This document shows, piece after piece, positions 1-6,270 of a DNA stretch of 9,887 nucleotides; position 1 is the stretch's first letter, and each line of letters opens with the position of its first letter. Where the stretch lies: NCBI GenBank assembly GCA_021443605.1, contig JABUTQ010000023.1, positions 1 through 9,887 on the forward strand. The letters are read 5' to 3'. The DNA is from Bacteroidales bacterium (GTDB lineage Bacteria; Bacteroidota; Bacteroidia; Bacteroidales; UBA932). The notes beneath the pieces were generated by a model. The model did not search any database. It saw only the letters and a list, made by a program, of their open reading frames with translations, and had not been told where the DNA came from. A program made the translations under genes and the position numbers.

Positions 1-1394
1 ACTTTCTCCATCCCCCTCGTGATGGCGGTATAGAGCCATTTCAAATCTTCGCGGCTCAAATCCTCCTGCCAGAAAGGATTGTCGATATAGACACACGGCC
101 ATTGCCCGCCTTGCGATTTGTGGCAGGTGATGGCAGCGGCATATTTTATCTGGAGAGCATTGAAATATTTGTCCTCGCGTATCAGCCTATATCTATCTTT
201 CTTATTCTTAACATCCTCACAATCAGCTGATACCCCCTCAAACAACATCTTCTGCTGGGAATCTGTGAGTGCAGCCGATTCACTTGTAAGGGTGTCAAGG
301 ATGATTTTGGCCGTAATCTCCAAATCGTCATAATCTGCAAAACGGAGGGTCGCCTTCGCAAAATGAAGGCCGTATCGTTCCTCATATTTTGAAATCTTCA
401 TCAGCTCGGCCACATCCCCGTTTGCGATGAAGAAGTTTTCGTCATCCACCTTCTCCAAAAACTGATAGCAGTTTTTCACCACCATCAGCTTGTCACCGCG
501 ATTGAGTTGCTCCTCCCTATTGAGGACTGTACCTCGAATGCCTGCATTGTATCGGTTTGCCCGTTTGTTGCTGCGGCAGAGAACCACCATATTATCAAGG
601 CCGTATTTATCGATTGAGGATGAGAGACTTTCAATGAGGTCTCCCCCTTTAATACTCTCAATATCTTGAAATTCAGATATATCCAAGTGCAAATCAGACA
701 GATGGACACCATCGGGGCACTTGGAGATTGCATTTCTGATAATGGTGGCATTCTTGAGGATCCCGCTCTCGGAGGCTTGACGGACGACATCTGACAGGTC
801 TGCAGTTAAGACATCTCCATAAGCACTCTGCATAAAATCCACGTCAAGAGCGGGACTTTCGTCCATCCCTATTGGCGGAAGCTGTCCCCTGTCCCCTACG
901 AAAATCACCTTGTTTCCTGCACCGGAGCGGATATAAGTCATAAAATCTTCAAGCAAATCCCCGGAGCCGAAAATATTGTTGCCTCCTGAACCATTGATAG
1001 TTATCAACGATGCCTCATCCACTATGAAAAAAGTGTCCCGAGTCTTGTTGATATCAAGGTTAAACTTACCAATCCCTCCGGCAAATGATTGCTGCCTGTA
1101 TATCCGTTTGTGTATCGTAAAGGCACTCTCTCCGGTAAAGGAGGAGAGTACTTTCGCAGCCCTGCCGGTTGGGGCAAGAAGCACATATCTATGTTGGAAT
1201 TGCCTTAAAGTCTTTATGAACGCCGCCATAGAGGATGTCTTGCCGGTACCGGCATATCCACCGATTATCATTATATTGCACTGATTGCCATTCACAAATT
1301 CGGCCAACTTGCCAAAAAGGGCACGCTGGTCTGCTGTCGGCTCGTGACGAAAATTCTCAATTATCTTTGATTCAAAGAATTGCGAAACTCCCAT
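1..1394 (-). CDS. SF1B DNA helicase, RecD/Dda-like (3' end cut by window)
   Basis: ATP-dependent DNA helicase of superfamily 1B, expected to act in the cytoplasm on DNA with 5'-3' polarity in repair or recombination. The 464 visible codons carry a full motif set: Walker A GYAGTGKT at residues 46-53, motif Ia APTGRAAKVL at 74-83, Walker B DEAS at 126-129, motif III VGDRGQLPP at 166-174, an arginine in VVRQ at 203-206, motif V TCHKSQGGQW at 423-432 and motif VI YTAITRG at 455-461. This order matches RecD2, TraA and phage T4 Dda (AAA_30 plus UvrD_C_2 modules). There is no long N-terminal RecD2 extension, so it is closer in size to Dda or to the ~470-residue Bacteroidota proteins usually named only as AAA family ATPase. 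The frame runs open to the left edge, so a short C-terminus is missing. The ATG lies 2 bp after the trkH stop, with AGGAGG 8 nt upstream. The helicase call is firm; its cellular job is not. Confidence 0.9.
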   Translation of the reverse strand, partial: MGVSQFFESKIIENFRHEPTADQRALFGKLAEFVNGNQCNIMIIGGYAGTGKTSSMAAFIKTLRQFQHRYVLLAPTGRAAKVLSSFTGESAFTIHKRIYRQQSFAGGIGKFNLDINKTRDTFFIVDEASLITINGSGGNNIFGSGDLLEDFMTYIRSGAGNKVIFVGDRGQLPPIGMDESPALDVDFMQSAYGDVLTADLSDVVRQASESGILKNATIIRNAISKCPDGVHLSDLHLDISEFQDIESIKGGDLIESLSSSIDKYGLDNMVVLCRSNKRANRYNAGIRGTVLNREEQLNRGDKLMVVKNCYQFLEKVDDENFFIANGDVAELMKISKYEERYGLHFAKATLRFADYDDLEITAKIILDTLTSESAALTDSQQKMLFEGVSADCEDVKNKKDRYRLIREDKYFNALQIKYAAAITCHKSQGGQWPCVYIDNPFWQEDLSREDLKWLYTAITRGMEK

Positions 1395-1396
1395 CG

Positions 1397-2845
1397 TCAG
1401 CCCCTCCTGAAAAGCCTGAAGATAATCAGCACAGAGAACAAACCGAGACGGCCTGTAATCATCTCAAGCGACATAACGAACTTGGCGAGATTTGGGACAG
1501 AAGCGAAATTTGAATACGAGCCCACACTTCCGAAACCCGGGCCGACGTTCGCAATCATCGATACGGAAGAGCTTATAGAATCTGGAAGGTCCATTCCGAT
1601 GGCGGCATAAATCATCATACACACGAACATCACGCAGAAGAAAGTGAGCAGATAAAGGATGATGTTATATACCATATCCTTGTCGGCGACCTTGTTTCCA
1701 AGCTTTACCGGCACCACGGCATTCGGATGGACAGTTTTAATCAGTTGTGCCCTCATGGCATTGAACATCACCCACATACGGTCTGCCTTCACTCCGGAAG
1801 TGGTAGATCCCGAACATCCGCACTGGATGCAGAAATAGATGAGAATGAACTTTGAGAACAGAGGCCATACGGAGGTGTCGCAGTTGGCGAAGCCGGTTGA
1901 CGATGAAAGCGACGCTACGTTGAAGTATCCGTTCCAGATGGCATCCCCGAATGAATGGAACTGTCCTGAAAAATATAGGTTCAATCCCACCAGAAACCCG
2001 AAAACCATAATCATCTGAAGATAGAACTTGGTCACGGTATTCTTGAATACCTTGAAGTTAAGCCCAACAATGGAAGAATATATAAGACCGAAATGGAGCG
2101 ATGATATCACCATCATAACCATTGCCACCAGCTCGATTGAACGGGAATGATAATATCCGAGCGAAGCGTTTTTCGTGCTGAATCCGCCGGTTGCGGCCGT
2201 ACTGAAAGCGTGGTTGAGGGCATCGAAGGCAGACATACCGCATATGTGGTAAAGCAGAAACGAGATGGCAGTAAGGCCCGAATATACCCATAAGACGACC
2301 TTCACGTATTCGTTGGTTTTGAAGTTGAAATTGTCCTTGGAGACATCCGAAACATCCATCTTGCTTATCTTCATCTTCACCGAGCCGTATGATGGAAGAA
2401 TCAGCACCATAAACAAGACCACCCCCAAACCTCCGATATAATGGGTGGAAGAGCGCCAGAACAAGAGCCCCGCGGGGAGCGATTCTATATCGCGAAGGAT
2501 TGTCGCGCCGGTGGTAGTGAAGCCCGAAACGCTCTCGAACCAAGCCTCGATGAACGACAATTCACCTCCATAAAGGGCGTATGGAATCATTCCGAAGACA
2601 CAGGAGAGCACCCACGCCAGCAAGATTATGGCAAGCCCCTCCTTTGTGCTGATATTCTCGCTTTTACCTTCAAAGATAATCGGGAATATGCCGGCAGTAA
2701 AAGTCAGAATGCATCCCAAAAGCAGTGGAGAGAAAGATTCGTCATATCCGTTGAGGGCGGAAACGATAACGGACAAAAACATAAACAGCGCATCGAAAAT
2801 CAATGCAACTCCCACGTTCCTCGCTATCGTCCTGATATTCATCAT
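1397..2845 (-). CDS. trkH: TrkH family potassium uptake transporter
   Basis: Inner-membrane K+-translocating subunit of a Trk/Ktr system. The 482 residues are strongly hydrophobic and show the fourfold pore-loop pattern of the SKT family: P1 SGFTTTGA at 107-114, P2 STAATGGFS at 215-223, P3 SLSSSTGF at 312-319 and P4 ANVGPGFGS at 432-440, each with the selectivity-filter glycine. The conserved GCSGSTTSGVK segment (343-353, the intramembrane gating loop region) and the C-terminal GRLGLFSVL are also present, as is YIGGLGVVLF at 136-145. The length is normal for TrkH. Family members need a cytoplasmic TrkA/KtrA-type RCK subunit for gating, and none is encoded in this window. The start at 2845 overlaps the stop of the upstream HAMP gene as ATGA; a second ATG follows directly at 2842. 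The stop is 2 bp before the helicase start, so the three genes are probably co-transcribed and translationally coupled. Confidence 0.96.
   Translation of the reverse strand: MMNIRTIARNVGVALIFDALFMFLSVIVSALNGYDESFSPLLLGCILTFTAGIFPIIFEGKSENISTKEGLAIILLAWVLSCVFGMIPYALYGGELSFIEAWFESVSGFTTTGATILRDIESLPAGLLFWRSSTHYIGGLGVVLFMVLILPSYGSVKMKISKMDVSDVSKDNFNFKTNEYVKVVLWVYSGLTAISFLLYHICGMSAFDALNHAFSTAATGGFSTKNASLGYYHSRSIELVAMVMMVISSLHFGLIYSSIVGLNFKVFKNTVTKFYLQMIMVFGFLVGLNLYFSGQFHSFGDAIWNGYFNVASLSSSTGFANCDTSVWPLFSKFILIYFCIQCGCSGSTTSGVKADRMWVMFNAMRAQLIKTVHPNAVVPVKLGNKVADKDMVYNIILYLLTFFCVMFVCMMIYAAIGMDLPDSISSSVSMIANVGPGFGSVGSYSNFASVPNLAKFVMSLEMITGRLGLFSVLIIFRLFRRG
1403..1408 (-). promoter_or_regulatory. Shine-Dalgarno-like AGGAGG before the helicase gene
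   Basis: On the minus strand AGGAGG ends 8 nt before the helicase ATG, a textbook spacing. It falls inside the last codons of trkH (Phe-Arg-Arg-Gly-stop). None of the other gene starts in the window has an obvious Shine-Dalgarno sequence, as is usual in Bacteroidota. It may therefore aid reinitiation after trkH, or it may simply be a by-product of the Arg-Arg codons. It supports the ATG at 1394 as the start. Confidence 0.45.
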
Positions 2846-3618
2846 AGCTTCTTGGACTGATTGTCTGCAATCAACTCTTTTACAGAATTGTTCAAGTCGG
2901 AAATCTCATCTGTATTCTCTATTTCCAAACTATACTCTTTACCATATTTTCGGTAATTCTGTATCCCCGTAGTAATCTTGAGAATAGGATTTATCAGATA
3001 GTGGTTCAGAAAAACGTTGAACAACATCACAATGATAATCCCAACGGCCACAGATGCGACAGAGGGCATCAAACTGCGGTAAAAAGTATCCTGAACTGCC
3101 TTGGAATTGTCTGCGAGGGCATTCTGACTGGTGAGGGTAAGCGATTGGATATATCCACGCAATTTCTTGTAGAACGGCTGGAGACGACTGAAATACCACC
3201 CCTTTCGGGCCTCATAGCCGAGCGGCCACACGGCATCCGCCTCCCTCGCCACCTGCATATATGCCGCGTAAGCATAATATACGGAGTCTGCCATAGTCTG
3301 CTCGCCGCGGGTCGTGAAGCCTGTTTTAAGGTCATTGTATGTTTTTTCGAACTCATCGCCATGCTGCCCCGATATATAAAACTCCTCCGTATCACTCAGA
3401 TTATCAAGCATCAAGGAGTTATAGTCCTCGCTCATTGTGAGTAGACCGCGTGCCAGGTTTATAGCTTTGATATTGTCCTCTATGATTCCGGACAAGGCGC
3501 TGTTCATCCTGTTGAATTCAAACAGGGCGATGACACTTGAAAAGAATAAAATCATCCCCAAGACAACAAATCCGAGGAAGAATTTTCGCTTTATTCCTAA
3601 TCTTGCAGATTTTTTCAT
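2842..3618 (-). CDS. Two-TM sensor-like protein: four-helix-bundle periplasmic domain plus HAMP, no output domain
   Basis: Membrane protein with the architecture of a sensor kinase or chemoreceptor input half. From the ATG at 3618 it has 258 residues: a basic N-terminus, TM1 at about 13-35, a largely helical periplasmic region at 36-183, TM2 at about 184-207 and a HAMP domain at 209-258. The HAMP shows the conserved proline in INPILK (209-214) and the DEISDLNNSV second helix (237-246). The protein ends right after HAMP: no histidine kinase, methyl-accepting, GGDEF or other effector part follows, and the next frame is intact trkH. The periplasmic part resembles 4HB_MCP-type domains by helical pattern only. 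A TTG at 3627 in frame would add three residues, but I prefer the ATG because MKKSARLG gives a normal signal-anchor start. Its stop overlaps the trkH ATG by 4 bp, suggesting linked synthesis. A role in sensing for K+ uptake is inference. Confidence 0.8.
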   Translation of the reverse strand: MKKSARLGIKRKFFLGFVVLGMILFFSSVIALFEFNRMNSALSGIIEDNIKAINLARGLLTMSEDYNSLMLDNLSDTEEFYISGQHGDEFEKTYNDLKTGFTTRGEQTMADSVYYAYAAYMQVAREADAVWPLGYEARKGWYFSRLQPFYKKLRGYIQSLTLTSQNALADNSKAVQDTFYRSLMPSVASVAVGIIIVMLFNVFLNHYLINPILKITTGIQNYRKYGKEYSLEIENTDEISDLNNSVKELIADNQSKKL

Positions 3619-3627
3619 AATCTGCAA
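3603..3627 (-). promoter_or_regulatory. Perfect 9-bp inverted repeat enclosing the start codon of the HAMP gene
   Basis: TTGCAGATT (3603-3611) and AATCTGCAA (3619-3627) are exact reverse complements separated by 7 bp. Read on the minus strand, the loop is ATGAAAA, so the start codon lies wholly in the loop and the downstream arm is formed by codons 3-6. The outer arm overlaps a possible -7 promoter element. As DNA it would suit a dimeric repressor; as RNA it would form a start-codon hairpin. Seen directly; function is inferred. Confidence 0.5.
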
Positions 3628-3632
3628 ATATA
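3625..3632 (-). promoter_or_regulatory. Possible Bacteroidota -7 promoter element (TATATTTG)
   Basis: The minus strand reads TATATTTG, which fits the Bacteroidota primary-sigma -7 consensus TAnnTTTG. No clear -33 TTTG element is visible at the expected distance upstream, where the terminator stem lies. If used, transcription would begin at or within a few bases of the ATG at 3618, giving a leaderless or nearly leaderless message for the HAMP-trkH-helicase unit. There are only about 17 bp between the terminator T-run and this ATG, so few other promoter positions are available downstream of the terminator. Confidence 0.35.
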
Positions 3633-3635
3633 GTC

Positions 3636-3676
3636 AAAAAAGGCGACTTTATCCCCATAGAGTAAAAAGTCGCCTT
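3636..3676 (-). terminator. Intrinsic terminator for the susC-to-thioredoxin operon
   Basis: On the minus strand AAGGCGACTTT (3676-3666) pairs perfectly with AAAGTCGCCTT (3650-3640) around a 15-nt loop. The T-run at 3641-3636 follows, its first two bases lying inside the stem. The stem has four G-C pairs flanked by A-T pairs. It lies about 100 bp downstream of the last stop codon of unit A and just before the HAMP gene. On the plus strand the stem is preceded by As and followed only by ATTT, so it points to minus-strand termination. It could also act as a leader attenuator if a promoter lay upstream of it. Confidence 0.8.
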
Positions 3677-3682
3677 ATTTGC

Positions 3683-3777
3683 GAGATCCTTCGCTTCGCT
3701 CAGGATGACGAGTTTGTCATTCTGAGGGCTTTAGCCCGATGAATCTCATCGAAAAGATCCTTCGCTTTGCTCAGGAT
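3683..3777. repeat. Dispersed intergenic palindromic repeat (CTTCGCTTCGCTCAGGAT type), two half copies
   Basis: Two direct copies of a 23-bp sequence, at 3684-3706 and 3755-3777, differ at one base (C at 3697, T at 3768). The first copy also pairs with an inverted segment at 3716-3747: CTCAGGATGAC against GTCATTCTGAG with one wobble, and GAGATCC against GAATCTC with one wobble. This gives an imperfect long hairpin over 3683-3747, and the inverted arm contains a small perfect palindrome GGGCTTTAGCCC (3726-3737). The second copy ends one base before the stop codon of the preceding gene. Elements of this type are scattered between genes in many bacterial genomes and often give spurious short ORFs reading RFAQDD, as happens here on the plus strand. 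No protein is encoded. Confidence 0.75.
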
Positions 3778-3778
3778 A

Positions 3779-4930
3779 CTACTTGAGGTATTCTCCGATG
3801 GTCTCGACGAAGTTGTATGGCTCGCCAAAGGAAATCATACGGATAATACCGTCCGGGTCGATAAGATAGAAGCCCGGATACCCTTCAATGGCATATTTGC
3901 TGTCCACCTTGTCTGCCTTTGAGTTATAAACCTGAGTCCAGGTCATATTGAATTTCTTAATGCCTTCAAGCCACTTCGGCTCTGGGTCGCCGCAATCGAC
4001 ACTCACCACACGGAGCTTGTCTTTGTAGGTTTCGCTCACCTTGCGGACATTCGGAATCCCCTCGCAGCACCAGTGACACCACACTCCCCAGAAATCGAGG
4101 AGCACCCATTTACCACGGCAATCAGAAAGGGTGAAAGTGTCTCCTTTAGAGGTTTTGAGAGTGAAGTCAGGAGCCTCGACGCCTTCGCGAATCTTGCCGA
4201 GAGCAGCCAGTCGAGCCTCTTCTCCGGAAATGGACAAGCGTCTGTTTTCCAACTGTTTGGACATCTTGCCACTCTTCGCATTATCGGACAGAAGTCCTTC
4301 TGCCTCCATAAAACGCTTGATACCAATCTCTGTGGCAAGGTATGCCGAGAAGTCGCAATCGGGATTAGACTTGATGAACTCTATTATCTTCGCATCTCTG
4401 TCTTCTCCAATCTTCTTCTCTTCTCCGTGAAAATCGAAAGGGAGTTCCTTCATCGGGGCCTCATCCGTTTCGGCATAATCGATATCTTCACCTGCATCTG
4501 ACACATCTTCACTTGTAGCCTCTTCAAGCCTTCTGAAAAGGTCAAGTGTCCTTGCGTCTATGTCGGCAGTGAGTTTGTGGAATTTCCCCCAATCCTGATA
4601 GAACTGAGAACCACCGACTTCGTAATCGGTCATCGTTCCGGTGAGAGTGGCAAATTCGCCGGGGACATAGTAAAAATTGATTCTTTCGATAAATCGAGAC
4701 GGCTCCACGATGAGGACGGCACCACTCTCATTTACAGGAGGATTCCAGCTGAACTTGCCGTTGTTTACATAGACGGTGTCCATTGCATCCGTACCTGAGC
4801 CGGCATCGCTACCATATACAAACAAGAGCATATCTCCGGTTATACCACTGAAATTGCCGCTGATGGCAGCTTTTTGCGAGCAAGATAACAAGAGAATCAA
4901 TGATAAAAGGGGAAAAGCTAACTTTCTCAT
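3779..4930 (-). CDS. Thioredoxin-like lipoprotein with atypical WCHWCC site
   Basis: Predicted lipoprotein thiol-disulfide oxidoreductase of the TlpA/ResA/AhpC-TSA fold, facing the periplasm or cell surface. Signal peptide 1-16 with lipobox LLSC gives lipidated Cys17. Residues about 20-115 form a beta-rich N-terminal domain like DUF4369, which commonly precedes thioredoxin domains in Bacteroidota. Residues 116-245 look helical and contain a strongly acidic stretch at about 135-160. The thioredoxin domain spans about 250-383: APDFTL at 253-258, LLDFWGVWC at 277-285, active site C285-H-W-C288 followed by a third cysteine C289, and the cis-proline loop GYPGF at 350-354. The start ATG overlaps the preceding thioredoxin gene's stop as ATGA, so the two are probably made together. 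As last gene of the susC operon its stop is followed at once by the repeat and terminator. Donor and target are unknown; the CHWC pair and the extra cysteine suggest properties different from its neighbour. Confidence 0.87.
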   Translation of the reverse strand: MRKLAFPLLSLILLLSCSQKAAISGNFSGITGDMLLFVYGSDAGSGTDAMDTVYVNNGKFSWNPPVNESGAVLIVEPSRFIERINFYYVPGEFATLTGTMTDYEVGGSQFYQDWGKFHKLTADIDARTLDLFRRLEEATSEDVSDAGEDIDYAETDEAPMKELPFDFHGEEKKIGEDRDAKIIEFIKSNPDCDFSAYLATEIGIKRFMEAEGLLSDNAKSGKMSKQLENRRLSISGEEARLAALGKIREGVEAPDFTLKTSKGDTFTLSDCRGKWVLLDFWGVWCHWCCEGIPNVRKVSETYKDKLRVVSVDCGDPEPKWLEGIKKFNMTWTQVYNSKADKVDSKYAIEGYPGFYLIDPDGIIRMISFGEPYNFVETIGEYLK

Positions 4931-6264
4931 AATAATTCTTTTAACGATTCAATAACATTTGGGGACGAAGGTCTTGGAGCATTCACGGAAGCAATCTTGC
5001 CATTTGCATCAAGGAGCATAAAACGGGGGATTCCCGAAACGCCATACGCCTTGGAAACACTCTCCTGCCCTGCCTGCGTGGCAAGATACTGTGGCCAAGA
5101 TGGTTTGTCTTCATCCACTTTTGCAAGCCATTCGTCTTTTTCTTCATCGATTGAGATACTGATACATACTATTTCGGGATCTTTTCCGAGTGTCTCCACC
5201 ATCTTTGCAAGATATGGAATCTCAGCACGGCAAGGGCCGCACCACGATGCCCACAAATCGATGTAAAGTGGCTTGCCAACAAACTCCGAAAGGTGATGCA
5301 CGTTCCCTTGAAGATCAACGCACTCGATGTCGGGGGCATTTGCACCCGGGCCGAGGCTCAACGCATCTTTGCAGAACTTGACGATATTTTCATCGGCATC
5401 GCTGAAATTAGCTTGATAGTATTCAAGCCCTGAGGCAAGTCTTGTAGTGTTACCTGCTCCAACGAAAGCCGTCAGGAGCTGCTCTGACACACTTTTAAGA
5501 TTGGATTTGTCTGTCATGTCTCCCATAGCTTTCATCAATGCGCCGAGGTCGATGCCATCATAGCCATAAGAAACTATTTGAGAGAAGACGTTCAACTCCT
5601 TTTCGCCAAGTTTATGGGAAGCCATAAAGTCGAGATACTCTTTCTCGGGAGCATATTCTCCGCTCTTATTTATCTGAAGTACAGAATAATACACTGCACA
5701 ATGAGTTACTGTGGCATCAATCTCATTCTCGTAATATTTTCTGAAAGGCTTGTTGTTTATCTTAGACAGTTGAGCTTTGAAAGAATCGGCCAAAGAGTTA
5801 ACCGAACCGATATACTCTTTGAAAGAGGCACTTGAAGAAAATCTCTTCACTATATCATCGACATAAGACATCTCTTTCCAAAAACCGGCCAAAAAACTAT
5901 TTTCAGCTTCCCCTTCTCCGATAAAGCGGAAATTGGTTTCGACTCCGTCTTGAGTAATATCAAATTCTGTCTTGTAATGTTTGCCCGGCTCAACGCTCAC
6001 ACGGAACATAAATCGGTCGGCAAAAAGGGCTGCATCGTAGAGAGGCTTACCGAAATAGAGTGTGTCACAGAAAGTTCCGTCAGCTGCCACGTTGAGGGGC
6101 ATTTCCTGATATTCGCCGTTTCCTGCATCAAGGAAAAACTCCACGTATTCGTTGTTGTAGCCTATAAACTTCCCTTCAAATATGGTGGGGGCATCCGACG
6201 CAGTGCCGGATGCACATCCCGCCAATATCATTGCAGCAAAAACTGCCGTAAAAATCTTTTTCAT
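4927..6264 (-). CDS. TlpA family disulfide reductase lipoprotein (WCGPC)
   Basis: Predicted envelope lipoprotein with a C-terminal TlpA-type thioredoxin domain. The signal peptide ends in lipobox LAGC (Cys17). Residues about 27-115 form a beta-rich domain of DUF4369 character, then a long helical region follows at about 120-305. The thioredoxin domain occupies about 308-445: APDIECVD at 310-317, IDLWASW at 335-341, the active site W341-CGPC-345 and the cis-proline loop GIPRFM at 411-416. These features indicate redox competence, most likely as a reductase keeping thiols reduced. Length (445) is usual for such Bacteroidota proteins. The gene starts 6 bp after the BACON lipoprotein stop and overlaps the next thioredoxin gene by 4 bp. 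The two thioredoxin proteins share an overall plan but are clearly diverged, so they are either an old duplication or two recruited family members. Operon placement links it to the SusCD system, but the substrate cannot be read. Confidence 0.92.
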   Translation of the reverse strand: MKKIFTAVFAAMILAGCASGTASDAPTIFEGKFIGYNNEYVEFFLDAGNGEYQEMPLNVAADGTFCDTLYFGKPLYDAALFADRFMFRVSVEPGKHYKTEFDITQDGVETNFRFIGEGEAENSFLAGFWKEMSYVDDIVKRFSSSASFKEYIGSVNSLADSFKAQLSKINNKPFRKYYENEIDATVTHCAVYYSVLQINKSGEYAPEKEYLDFMASHKLGEKELNVFSQIVSYGYDGIDLGALMKAMGDMTDKSNLKSVSEQLLTAFVGAGNTTRLASGLEYYQANFSDADENIVKFCKDALSLGPGANAPDIECVDLQGNVHHLSEFVGKPLYIDLWASWCGPCRAEIPYLAKMVETLGKDPEIVCISISIDEEKDEWLAKVDEDKPSWPQYLATQAGQESVSKAYGVSGIPRFMLLDANGKIASVNAPRPSSPNVIESLKELL

Positions 6265-6270
6265 AGATTG

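Noticed and set aside
485..790. Minus-strand 101-codon ORF inside the helicase
   Set aside because: It is in another frame of the helicase gene. The helicase frame is open from 1394 to the window edge with all SF1B motifs.
3001..3444. Plus-strand ORF of 147 codons
   Set aside because: Antisense shadow of the HAMP sensor gene, with no domain features.
2842..3618. HAMP protein as a broken histidine kinase
   Set aside because: No kinase motifs appear in any frame after the HAMP domain, and the following sequence is intact trkH with an ATGA overlap. It therefore looks like a complete short gene.
3625..3627. TTG at 3627 as the start of the HAMP gene
   Set aside because: It adds only Met-Gln-Ile before a normal ATG at 3618. 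The ATG gives a typical MKK membrane-anchor start, and TTG starts are rare.
3437..3742. Plus-strand ORF of 101 codons across the intergenic region
   Set aside because: Its C-terminal part is a translation of the dispersed repeat (RFAQDDEFVIL type), and the rest is antisense to the HAMP gene. This is a well-known kind of spurious ORF.
3683..3777. CRISPR array or IS end
   Set aside because: Only two direct copies with one spacer-like interval, internal palindromes, no cas genes, no transposase and no target-site duplication seen.
4073..4501. Plus-strand ORF of 142 codons
   Set aside because: Antisense to the second thioredoxin lipoprotein, whose frame has a lipobox, active site and cis-proline in order.
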